Assembly (NCBI GenBank): GCA_040007095.1 | Contig: JBDTVS010000022.1 | Location: 1-25,521, forward strand | Reading direction: 5' to 3' | DNA: 25,521 nt | Source: JBDTVS01 sp040007095 | GTDB taxonomy: Bacteria > Acidobacteriota > Vicinamibacteria > Vicinamibacterales > CAVVIG01 | Part shown: piece after piece, positions 16,378 through 24,180 of the stretch | How positions within the stretch are numbered: the first letter of the stretch is position 1 | Layout of the letters: each line of letters opens with the position of its first letter | Made by a program: the position numbers and the translations under genes | Notes under the pieces: generated by a model | What the model saw: only the letters and a program-made list of their open reading frames with translations | The model's database searches: none | Told to the model about the DNA's origin: nothing

Positions 16378-17103
16378 TCAGTCCGGGTCGGCGAACTTGT
16401 AGCCCACGCCCCACGCTGTCAGCAGCAGCTCCGGATCCTGTGGGTCCTGCTCGATCTTCTTTCGAATGCGGCTGATCACCGTGTCGATCGTGCGCTCGGT
16501 GACGAACGCATCGCCGTTCCAGAGTCGCGCGAGGAGTGCCTCCCGAGTGAACACGATGCCGGCCCGGCTCGCCAGCAAGTGAAGCACGTCGAACTCCTGT
16601 TTCGTCAGCTCGACCACTTCACCACGCACCTTGACCTCCCGGAAATGCGAGTCGATCCTCACGTCGCGCGTCACGACCACGCGCAATCGGTCGCTGACGT
16701 CCGTGGCTTTGGTGTGGCTGCGACGCAGGATCGCGACCACGCGCGCCATCAGCTCGCGCGTTCCGAACGGTTTCGTCAGGTAGTCGTCGGCGCCACTCTC
16801 GAGGCCAAGCACTTTGTCCGACTCGGTGTCCCGCGCCGTCAACATCAGAATCGGTGTGTCGCGGTTGACGCCCTGCGCACGAATCGTCCGGCACAATGTG
16901 ATGCCGTCGAGATGCGGCAACATCACGTCGAGGATGATCAGCAGATACTCCTCGGCGCGCGCTCGCTCCAGCGCGTCGCGACCATCGGCGACTTCGTCGA
17001 TGGCGAAATCAGCGACGCTCAGCTGATCGCTAACGAGTTCTCGGATTGCGGGATCGTCTTCGACGATCAAGACACGGCCACGCCGACGCGCTTCTATGCT
17101 CAT
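16378..17103 (-). CDS. OmpR-family response regulator
   Basis: A canonical regulator of 241 residues. Receiver: Glu15-Asp16-Asp17, phospho-acceptor Asp59 (IILDVMLPHLDG), Thr89 (LMLTAR) and Lys111 (LTKPFG). Winged helix at about 145-238 (ELTKQEFDVLHLLASRAGIV, ERTIDTVISRIRKKIE, AWGVGYKF). The ATG at 17103 is fixed by a strong AGGAGGAG at 17106-17113; longer upstream reading to 17604 is not protein-like. It diverges from the bamA-like gene across a 376-bp region that holds a 17-bp palindrome, so autoregulation or control of that gene is plausible. No kinase lies in the same operon. Confidence 0.9.
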   Translation of the reverse strand: MSIEARRRGRVLIVEDDPAIRELVSDQLSVADFAIDEVADGRDALERARAEEYLLIILDVMLPHLDGITLCRTIRAQGVNRDTPILMLTARDTESDKVLGLESGADDYLTKPFGTRELMARVVAILRRSHTKATDVSDRLRVVVTRDVRIDSHFREVKVRGEVVELTKQEFDVLHLLASRAGIVFTREALLARLWNGDAFVTERTIDTVISRIRKKIEQDPQDPELLLTAWGVGYKFADPD

Positions 17104-17479
17104 CGCTCCTCCTATTGTGCGGCAGGAGCGCGCTTCTCTGATCTGACTCGATTCGGTCGTTTCGGCGTGAGCGACTTCGGTAGGGTCGGCTCGAACGACT
17201 TTCTTCAACGAATGGTCACACTCCTGCAACATCCTTCGCGTCTGAACTTCAGACGGAGTCCAGCTGACCATGACCATCGCCCGATCGATTGTCGCCACCT
17301 CTGCCATCGCCAGGCGCGAGCGCAGCCGTCCGATCGTCACCCTGGCGTTGGCCGATTCGCGGCGCAGCATGCCGCCCGTCACACGCCTGTACGACGTCGA
17401 CGAACCATAGTCGCCACATATTTTTCTCACTTCGGTCGCCGAAGAACAACATCGCTCGCGTCGAATAAGACAGTTTCCG
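17104..17479. promoter_or_regulatory. Divergent intergenic region upstream of bamA-like and regulator genes
   Basis: This 376-bp gap holds the strong regulator ribosome binding site (17106-17113, minus) and a perfect 17-bp odd palindrome (17239-17255). A short perfect hairpin CTTCGG-TCG-CCGAAG lies at 17430-17444, about 35 bases before the bamA-like start, preceded by an AT-rich ACATATTTTT tract at 17416-17425. No gene is supportable here. Confidence 0.5.
17239..17255. promoter_or_regulatory. 17-bp palindrome, candidate operator
   Basis: CGTCTGAA and TTCAGACG flank a single central C. The site lies 136 bp upstream of the response regulator start and 225 bp upstream of the bamA-like start. 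It fits a dimeric regulator site, although OmpR-type proteins usually prefer direct repeats. Confidence 0.4.
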
Positions 17480-19924
17480 ATGTTTGTCCTGTTCGCGACC
17501 CTGGCGGCGGCGGTTTCTTGGCAATCCGCTGCTGTGCCGTTGCCGCCGGCCGACTCACCTCCGCTCTTGAGATACGTTGAAATCGCCTTTCCGACGCAGA
17601 ACAACGCCTCCGTCGTGGAGCCGGCGACCTACCTCTACTACATCCATTCCCGTCCGAGTCGACCATCGGTCGGCGAGTGGAGCCCGTACGACGAAGCCGC
17701 GCTCCGCGACGATTTCCGGCGTTTATGGACGACGGAGTTTTTGGATGACCTCTGGATTGAGGTCAAAGATGTGCCGTTCGAGAACGGCGTTATCGGCAAG
17801 CACGTGATCTTCAATCTGTCAGAACGACAGCGCGTCAAGATTGTCGATTACACCGGCTCGAAAGCGATCGAGACGTCGGAAATCGACGAGAAGCTCAAGG
17901 AGGAGCGCGCAGAGGTCCGCCTCGACACCTTCGTCGATGCCGGGATGATTCGCAAAGTCGAAGGGATCGTGCGCGATCTCATGCACGAAAAGGGCTTTCA
18001 GTATGCGGTGGTGACGCACACGGTCCGAGAGATGCCCGGCGGTCCGAAGTTGATCGGCCTGTCGTTCCATCTCGATGAGGGCCCGAAATTGAAGGTGACA
18101 CGCGTTGTGTTCACGGGGAATCGGACGGTGCGCTCCCGCGTGCTCTTGAAGCAGCTCAAGTCGACCAAGCCTCGTGCGTGGTGGGTGCCACCCTTCCTGC
18201 ACGATGCCGACACCTACCAGGATGCGAAATTCGACGACGATGCCGCCCTCATTCAGAAGTACTACAGGGACCACGGCTATGTCACCACATCGGTCGGCGT
18301 TCCTGAATTCAGGCGCGTCAGCGACGACGTGCGCCGACGCATTCGCTGGATCGAACTGCGCATACCGGTATCAGAAGGCAAGCAGTATCAGGTCGGAGAG
18401 CTCGCCTTTGAGGGCGACACCGTCATGAACACGAATGCGTTGAAGGCCCTGTTTGCCCGAATCAAGCCGCGCGACATCTACCGCGAGGACGACCTGCGCA
18501 AGGCGCTCGAAAAAGCACGTGAGGTGTACGGCGCCGGTGGATATTTCGAGTTCACGGCCTATCCAGACTTGAAGCCACGAGATGAGGGCGGACGCACCGG
18601 AATCGTCGATGTCACGATGAAATTCCAGGAGGGCAGGCAATTCTTCATCAGCCGCCTGATGTTCAGCGGCAACACTGTCACACATGACGCCGTCATCAGA
18701 CGCGAGCTGGCTCTGGTCGAAGGCGGCGTATTCAACACCGAGGCGCTCAAATACAGCGTGAGGCGTCTCAATCAGATGGGCTACTTCAAGCCAGTCGAGG
18801 ACCACAAGAACGTGACCGTCGAGAAGGCGCCCGGATCCGACGATCACGTGAACGTCACGCTCAAGCTCGAGGAGCAGAATCGCAATTCGGTGACGTTTGG
18901 CGCTGGCGTGTCGGAGTATGAGGGCCTTTTTGGCAACGTCGGGTTTACGACATCGAACTTTCTCGGCCGTGGCGAAAGCCTGTCGTTGACCGCCCAGAAG
19001 GGATCGCGCGCCAGCGTCTTAGACGTCAGCTTCAGCAAGCCATATCTGTTCGATCGCCCCATTTCTGGCGGCATCAATCTCTATTCGCGGAAGTACGACT
19101 ACAACACGTCGACGTCGACTGTCGGCTACAGCGAGGTGCGAGAAGGCACCACCGTGACCGTCGGACGGGCATTTCAGCACTTCACTCGAGCGTCCATCGG
19201 CTACACCTATGAAGTGATCGACGTCGATATCAGCAAGGAATTGCTCAATGCCACTACCGGCGGAACTGCCGCGAACGGCACGCCGCTGTTCAATCCGTAT
19301 ACTGACAATGGCCGGCACATCGACAGTCGAGTGACCCCGAGTCTCATCTACAACACCGTCGACAATCCGATCATGCCGCACAGCGGCAAGCGGCTGACCG
19401 CTTCGCTGCAGCTCGCGGGTACCCGTCTCGGCGGTAGTTACGACTACTTCAAATCTGAAACCGAGGCGATCTGGTGGCTGCCGACGTCGCGCCAGACTGG
19501 GTTTGGTATTCGCGGACAACTGGGCTGGCTACATGCATACGGCACGACGAGCACCCTGCCGTACTACCTCCGCTATTTTCTGGGCGGCGAGTATCAGATT
19601 CGCGGCGTCGATATTCGCACCGTGGGACCGATCGACGCGCAGAATCGCGAGTTGGGAGGCAACAAGAGTGTGTTGTTCAACGCCGAGTACTACTGGGATG
19701 TGCTCGGACCGGTGCGGCTGCTCGCGTTCCACGACGCCGGCCAGGCGTTCCTCGAGAAGGACCGGATCGACCTTCGAACCATGCGGACGTCGAGTGGAGG
19801 CGAACTGCGCGTGCTCGTTCCCATGCTCAACGTGCCGTTTCGACTGATCTATTTCGTCAACGTCTATCGTGACTCGTTCCAGCCGGATCGCGGATTCAAA
19901 TTCGCGGTTGGCACGACGTTCTAA
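17480..19924 (+). CDS. BamA/Omp85-family outer-membrane assembly protein
   Basis: A protein of 814 residues: a weak signal-like N-terminus (FVLFATLAAAV), five POTRA repeats at about 30-117, 118-204, 205-301, 302-388 and 389-467, and a 16-stranded barrel from about 468. POTRA-typical motifs are VTRVVFTGNRTV (206-217), VGELAFEGDTVMNTNAL (305-321) and ISRLMFSGNTVT (390-401). YQIRGV at 705-710 corresponds to the VRGF/Y motif of barrel strand 12/13. The protein ends in VGTTF with C-terminal Phe. BamA catalyses beta-barrel folding into the outer membrane. The genomic context is not the usual bamA-skp-lpxD cluster, so this may be a paralogue or a TamA-like protein. No clear ribosome binding site precedes the ATG. 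A lipoprotein gene follows 25 bp downstream. Confidence 0.9.
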   Translation: MFVLFATLAAAVSWQSAAVPLPPADSPPLLRYVEIAFPTQNNASVVEPATYLYYIHSRPSRPSVGEWSPYDEAALRDDFRRLWTTEFLDDLWIEVKDVPFENGVIGKHVIFNLSERQRVKIVDYTGSKAIETSEIDEKLKEERAEVRLDTFVDAGMIRKVEGIVRDLMHEKGFQYAVVTHTVREMPGGPKLIGLSFHLDEGPKLKVTRVVFTGNRTVRSRVLLKQLKSTKPRAWWVPPFLHDADTYQDAKFDDDAALIQKYYRDHGYVTTSVGVPEFRRVSDDVRRRIRWIELRIPVSEGKQYQVGELAFEGDTVMNTNALKALFARIKPRDIYREDDLRKALEKAREVYGAGGYFEFTAYPDLKPRDEGGRTGIVDVTMKFQEGRQFFISRLMFSGNTVTHDAVIRRELALVEGGVFNTEALKYSVRRLNQMGYFKPVEDHKNVTVEKAPGSDDHVNVTLKLEEQNRNSVTFGAGVSEYEGLFGNVGFTTSNFLGRGESLSLTAQKGSRASVLDVSFSKPYLFDRPISGGINLYSRKYDYNTSTSTVGYSEVREGTTVTVGRAFQHFTRASIGYTYEVIDVDISKELLNATTGGTAANGTPLFNPYTDNGRHIDSRVTPSLIYNTVDNPIMPHSGKRLTASLQLAGTRLGGSYDYFKSETEAIWWLPTSRQTGFGIRGQLGWLHAYGTTSTLPYYLRYFLGGEYQIRGVDIRTVGPIDAQNRELGGNKSVLFNAEYYWDVLGPVRLLAFHDAGQAFLEKDRIDLRTMRTSSGGELRVLVPMLNVPFRLIYFVNVYRDSFQPDRGFKFAVGTTF

Positions 19925-19934
19925 TGACGCGCTT

Positions 19935-19940
19935 GGGGAG
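19935..19940 (+). promoter_or_regulatory. Ribosome binding site of the lipoprotein gene
   Basis: GGGGAG lies nine bases before the ATG at 19950. It supports that start over earlier in-frame codons, which would overlap the end of the bamA-like gene. Confidence 0.55.
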
Positions 19941-19949
19941 AACAGCAGC

Positions 19950-20522
19950 ATGATGCGATTAACTTGTGCCATGGTAATCGCGGCGGCGACACTGGGAACG
20001 ATTGGTTGTCAGTCGCCGACCTCGTCTAGCTCGTCATTCAATGTCGACAACTTCGTCGATGCGACGATAACACCCAATCCGAGCACGGCTGTGGCCAGCA
20101 CGGACGGCCGGACCTACCGCGTCGTGCGCGGCAACAATCAGCCTGACGACGTTCTGCCGTTTCAATTCATCACCACCTACGATATCGTGTTGACATTCAA
20201 CGCTAATGCGACCAACAGCTCGAACAACCTCACGTTTCCGGTGACGATCACATCGGCGACCGCCAAGGTCGAACAAGCCAGCAGCGGAATTGTGACGACG
20301 CCTTCGAGCGGCGACGTCGAGCACTATGACTCAGCGATTGTGAGTTCGACGACCAACGCCGTGTCGCAGGTTGGTGCAGGTGTCGAAATGGTCTTCAAAG
20401 CCTGGTACGCGCTCCCCAATACTGGCAGGGAGGCTTTGATCACGGAGACGATCTCGATGAAGGATAGCAGCGATACGCCGCAGACGTTCGCGAAGACCGT
20501 TCAGGTTCGAGTGTCACCGTAA
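19950..20522 (+). CDS. Small probable lipoprotein, unknown function
   Basis: A protein of 190 residues starting MMRLTCAMVIAAATLGTIGC. The hydrophobic stretch ends in TIGC, a plausible but imperfect lipobox (Thr rather than Leu at -3), followed by a Ser/Thr-rich linker. The mature part is rich in beta-type Thr/Val/Asn sequence (DIVLTFNANATNSSNNLTFP, VEMVFKAWYALPNTGREALI), which suggests an Ig-like beta-sandwich. I do not recognise a family. It lies 25 bp after the BamA-like gene on the same strand. It could be a lipoprotein partner or a client of that machine, but it shows no resemblance to BamB-BamE. Confidence 0.65.
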   Translation: MMRLTCAMVIAAATLGTIGCQSPTSSSSSFNVDNFVDATITPNPSTAVASTDGRTYRVVRGNNQPDDVLPFQFITTYDIVLTFNANATNSSNNLTFPVTITSATAKVEQASSGIVTTPSSGDVEHYDSAIVSSTTNAVSQVGAGVEMVFKAWYALPNTGREALITETISMKDSSDTPQTFAKTVQVRVSP

Positions 20523-20794
20523 ACGAGAGACTGCACACTCGTGGGGCGTCTGCGCGGCGGGGTGCGGGAGAAGCGTACCGCGCCTGTGCAAAGGAAGGGT
20601 CTCTGGCCTTCGAAAACCGACATCGGAGGCGGACGTCAGTTATCCGGAGCGTCGGCGTCTCGAGGCACGCGGGTGGGTTCGGGCTGCATGGGATACATCG
20701 GAGAACAACCGCAAGGTGTGTCCGGTCGGTTTTGGGGTGACGCAGCCGACGAAAAGGAGGCCAGCGGGGTTCGTTGGAACGACGCAGCGGCGTT
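20523..20794. other. Intergenic sequence before the methyltransferase remnant
   Basis: A 272-bp stretch that I cannot assign. A weak hairpin (ACGAG 20523-20527 with CTCGT 20538-20542) follows the lipoprotein stop. The long plus-strand frame that opens at 20541 is not protein-like until it enters the methyltransferase remnant. Confidence 0.4.
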
Positions 20795-21081
20795 CATCTC
20801 TGGGGATGACCAGAACACGCCCTGGCATACCTCGCCCCAGCCGACGCAATTCCCCACCGGGCGGAAGGTGAAGCAACCTTGCTGGAGTTCCTTCCCCCAG
20901 CTGGTCACTCGCGTTTTGGATCTTGGGAGTGGTGATGGTCGCCTGCTGACCCTCGTCGAGCTCATTCATCCCAACGCGCAGGGCATCGCTCTCGATGTTT
21001 CGGATACGATGCTCGACCGGCTGCGCGCGCTTTGCCGATCATCCTTCAGTCAGCCCGATCCTTCATGACTGGTCGGGTCCG
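20795..21081 (+). pseudogene. Decayed class I SAM methyltransferase remnant
   Basis: Three pieces of one protein family lie in order on the plus strand in alternating frames. HALAYLAPADAIPHRAEGEA and then LLEFLP lie at about 20816-20896. VTRVLDLGSGDGRLL, HPNAQGIALD and TMLDRL follow at 20904-21023, including SAM motif I DLGSGDG. ARFADHPSVSPILHDWS (about 21025-21075) then returns to the first frame. One base removed near 20903 and an indel near 21021-21030 would restore a continuous N-terminal half of a small-molecule class I methyltransferase; another lesion lies near 20800-20812. Everything after the HDWS strand is missing. The gene is dead and truncated, about 95 of roughly 200-250 codons. 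Confidence 0.7.
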
Positions 21082-21171
21082 CGTCTACACCGGACTGCGC
21101 CGACGTCCAGACCGAACCACCCGGCGAACCCCCAATCCCATGCTGTCGCTCTTCGACATCAACAGACGAAC

Positions 21172-22190
21172 TCACCGCGTTGCGGCTTCCGCCTCGATAA
21201 TGCTCGTCTCTTGGTCAAGCCGTGTGACGCGGCGTACGCGCAATCCAGCGGAGTGCAGAAGCGCGCGGTATTCCATGTCCGTTCGCTCTTTCCCACCCGT
21301 CAAGACGAGCATCGACATATCGACGATCTTGCTCACCGAAGGCTCGCCTCCGGGAGGGACGATGCGCTCGATCACGAGAAGGCGTGCCGATCCACTCATC
21401 GCACCTCGGACATTCGTCAGAATTCTGAGTGCCCGCTCATCGTCCCAGTCGTGGACGATGTCCTTGAGCGTATAGATGTCGGCGCCACCAGGAACGAAGA
21501 CGAAGAAGTCGCCAATCACAAAGCCACAGCAGTCGAGGACACCGAGACTGGACAGCGTCGAGCGCGCACCATCGACGACCGATGGTCGGTCGAACAAGGT
21601 CACGGCCACGGCCGGATGACAGCGAGCGATCGCGGCTGCAAAAGCGCCGTGACCACCGCCGACATCCACCAGGCTCCTGCATCCTGACGTGTCAATCGCT
21701 GCGGCGATCGCGGCGGCCCGCTCGGCGGTCATCGACTGCATGGCGGCGTTGAACACACTCGCAGCATCGGGATTGGCCTCGACAAACTCGAAGAACCCCA
21801 CGCCGTGTACCTGTTCGAAGGCCGTCCCGCCGGTTCGAACTGACTCGAACAAACCTCCCCACGCGTCCCACCAGAACGATTCTCCGTACAGCATCGCCGC
21901 GGAGTGCGCCGAGCCATCGATGTTCGACCGAAGCCCTGCCACTCCTTCGTCAGGCTGAAGTTTCCCTCGGCGTCCTGATGGAAGACGCCTTCGGACGCCA
22001 GCGCCCGTAGGAGACGATAGAGTGCGGCGGAATCCGCTCCGGCCGATCGCGCGAGTGCCGTCGCGGTCCGGGGTCCGTCTGCGAGCAGGTCGGGAACACC
22101 CAACTTTGCGGCGACATGGAGCATCTGCGTCACGCGATATCCGCGGAGCGCCGTCATCACGTTGGCGTTGTGGCTGTGGCAGGGCATCAT
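21172..22190 (-). pseudogene. COMT-type O-methyltransferase with one-base frameshift
   Basis: Two frames make one protein. The N-terminal dimerisation/winged-helix domain (VMTALRGYRVTQMLHVAAKL, GVPDLLADGPRTATALA, ALYRLLRALASEGVF) runs from ATG 22190 to FSLT at about 21950. The catalytic domain (AGLRSNIDGSAHS onward) continues in another frame to the stop at 21172. Motif I is LVDVGGGHGAFAAAIA, and the methyl-transfer His-Asp motif is KDIVHDWDDERALRIL. Adding one base near 21948 gives a continuous 339-residue enzyme, the normal family length. These enzymes methylate hydroxyl groups of phenolic or polyketide-type small molecules using SAM. The start is uncertain; an ATG at about 22278 is also in frame. 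It is either newly inactivated or a sequencing error, since the rest of the protein is well preserved. Confidence 0.78.
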
Positions 22191-22417
22191 CTGGCTCGGC
22201 CTCTCTTTCTCCTCCCGTCCGCCCGTCATCGTGCCGACAGGACCAAAGGAGAAGACGTGACTTCGTTGATTGGCCATCGGGCCCCCCCGGGTAATCCTAT
22301 CCTGTCGTCCAGACATGCGAGGGCAAGAACTGCCGGCGCAGAACGCGCGCGTGTCCGTGTACAGTATCCACACTCGTCTGTCCTATTGACGCGCACCGCC
22401 AGTAGGGCGGGACCGCC

Positions 22418-24160
22418 ATGACACCCTACGTCTACCTGGTCGCTTTTCTCGCGGCCGCAGCCGCACCGCTGCTTTTTCTGGCGCTGTTCGCCGTGTTTCG
22501 CTGGCGCTATGCGCGGATGATCCGAGGCGCCATCTATCCTGGCGCCCCTTTCGAACCGGACTCGGCGACTGCTACTGTGCCCGCCGGACGCGGCGACACT
22601 CCACTGACGCTTCGCTGGTCGGACGCGGCGGACATCGACGGGCCATCTCGCTCGCAGCCGGCTGAAGAGGCGCGGCGCGAGACGCTGGCCATGCGAACGG
22701 CGTTTGCAGCGGCGGGCATCGTCTACATCGCGCTCTCGATGGCCATGTCGGCCTATCGCGATCGAGACGGCGGACTGCTGAACGGCTACATCAGCAGCCT
22801 CCCCGCGTTCGTGATCGCGTCCACGTTCGCCGGCCTGGGCTGGAGCGTCACGCTGGCGACAGCAATCAGCTGGTCGGCGGTGTTGCTGATGATCCTGGCC
22901 AACGACCTCGGCGCCAACGAGGCGCTGCCGCTGGTGTTCTACGCCTTCACGACGATTGCGCCGCAGCTGATTGCCGTGCTGCTTCTGGTCCCGCGAACGG
23001 CGCGGGCGCTGCTCGTGGGCTTTGTGCCGGCGCTGGCGCTCATTGGCGTGTTGTCGCTGGCTGCTCTGCCGTGGCTGATGGCGATCGATACCACGAGTGG
23101 GGAAGACCCGTCGCTGACACTCGTGCTGGCCGCTGGCGCAATCGCCCTTGGTGTCGGGACCGCTCTCGCGGCCATCGGCATCCGGCGAAGCCAACCGATC
23201 CGGTTCGGCGCGCTGCTGCTCGCGATGGGTGTCTTCGGGATTCTGGCGAAGGGCCCTTTCGCCGTCGTCGGGTCGGCCGGTTTCAATGGCCTGCTGGCGC
23301 TGGCGGTGTGGCCGGGGATGAGGCGCCTCATGGACTGGAAGCAGCGCGGGCTGGCGCCCGACGAGGTGTTGCACTTTGCGCTGTGTCTGCTCGTGCCAAG
23401 CACATTCCCCTCCGCCAGCGGCTGGTCGGTGTGGCAGTGGCTGCCGTTTGCCGCATCCCTCTCTGTCTTGATTGCTCTGCTGGGCCGGCGAAGGATGATG
23501 CCGCGCCGAGCCGCGCCGAAGCGGTTGCTGCTGCTCCGGGTGTTCGGCCCTCAGCGAGTCAGTAACTGGTTGCTCGACGCCTTGGACGACGGCTGGCGTC
23601 GAGCGGGCATCGTCGACCTGGTGGTGGGCCTCGATGTCGCCCTGCGGACCGTCGGCGCCGCGGCGCTGGAGAATTTCCTCCTCGGGCGCGCCGTTCGCCA
23701 GTTCATCGCGACGGACGCCGATATACGTCGGCATCTTGACGTGGCGCCGCCGGCACGTCCTGCGATCGATGGCCGGTTTCCGCTGAACGAGTGGTACTGC
23801 CTGCCCGAAACCTGGCCTGGCGTGGTGGAACGCCTCGCCTGCGCCGCCGACGTGGTTCTGATGGACCTGCGCGGGTTTGGTGAAACGCATCGGGGCGTCA
23901 TCTACGAGTTGTCGCTGCTGATGCGGCGGGTGGCGCTCGAACGCGTCGTGCTGTTGACCGATTCGCAGACCAACGACCAGCTGCTCTCCGACGTGCTGCA
24001 GCGGGCGCGAACGGCGCTGACCAACGACTCACCCAACGCTGCCTGGCCCGACCTCGGAATCAACCTGCTCCGGTGCTCGGGCCGGCGACCCGCGGATACG
24101 GCAGCCATCACCGGAGCAGTCTTCGCGGCGGTAGGCGAAGGCGCGCCGAATCGCGGCTGA
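22418..24160 (+). CDS. Polytopic membrane protein with C-terminal TIR/NDT-like domain (putative)
   Basis: A protein of 580 residues. One N-terminal helix (5-27) and a polar linker (30-90) precede about eight hydrophobic segments between 94 and 355 (near 94-112, 126-144, 146-163, 168-191, 197-222, 234-254, 262-283 and 338-355). After a basic break (RRRMMPRR, 357-364) comes a soluble domain of about 215 residues. It has alternating strands and helices: LLLLRVFGPQ (370-379), LVVGLD, DVVLMDLRGF (478-487), GVIYELSLL (493-501) and RVVLLTD (509-515). This pattern, with a conserved Glu (Glu497) after the DLRGF strand, recalls flavodoxin-like TIR or nucleoside-deoxyribosyltransferase folds. That link is inference; I cannot name the family. 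The domain should face the cytoplasm. The gene converges on an OmpA-domain gene, and a hairpin spans both stop codons. Confidence 0.7.
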   Translation: MTPYVYLVAFLAAAAAPLLFLALFAVFRWRYARMIRGAIYPGAPFEPDSATATVPAGRGDTPLTLRWSDAADIDGPSRSQPAEEARRETLAMRTAFAAAGIVYIALSMAMSAYRDRDGGLLNGYISSLPAFVIASTFAGLGWSVTLATAISWSAVLLMILANDLGANEALPLVFYAFTTIAPQLIAVLLLVPRTARALLVGFVPALALIGVLSLAALPWLMAIDTTSGEDPSLTLVLAAGAIALGVGTALAAIGIRRSQPIRFGALLLAMGVFGILAKGPFAVVGSAGFNGLLALAVWPGMRRLMDWKQRGLAPDEVLHFALCLLVPSTFPSASGWSVWQWLPFAASLSVLIALLGRRRMMPRRAAPKRLLLLRVFGPQRVSNWLLDALDDGWRRAGIVDLVVGLDVALRTVGAAALENFLLGRAVRQFIATDADIRRHLDVAPPARPAIDGRFPLNEWYCLPETWPGVVERLACAADVVLMDLRGFGETHRGVIYELSLLMRRVALERVVLLTDSQTNDQLLSDVLQRARTALTNDSPNAAWPDLGINLLRCSGRRPADTAAITGAVFAAVGEGAPNRG

Positions 24161-24180
24161 CGCGCGGGGGGCCGCGTCAG
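24157..24180. terminator. Hairpin shared by two convergent stop codons
   Basis: CTGACGCG (24157-24164) pairs perfectly with CGCGTCAG (24173-24180) around an eight-base G-rich loop. The left arm contains the TGA of the plus-strand membrane protein gene and the right arm contains the TGA of the minus-strand OmpA-domain gene. It probably acts as a bidirectional terminator for the two genes, which are 16 bp apart. Confidence 0.55.

Noticed and set aside
16372..17580. Plus-strand open frame (402 codons) opposite the response regulator gene
   Set aside because: Composition is not protein-like and it overlaps a canonical regulator with a strong ribosome binding site.
20541..21068. Intact 175-codon gene on the plus strand
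   Set aside because: Only its last third resembles a protein (methyltransferase motif I), and the flanking conserved pieces lie in a different frame, so it is a remnant.
22226..23890. Very long minus-strand open frame (554 codons) opposite the polytopic membrane protein gene
   Set aside because: The translation is dominated by Arg/His/Gln with no hydrophobic core or motif. This is the usual antisense shadow of a high-GC gene; the plus strand gives clear membrane helices and a folded domain.
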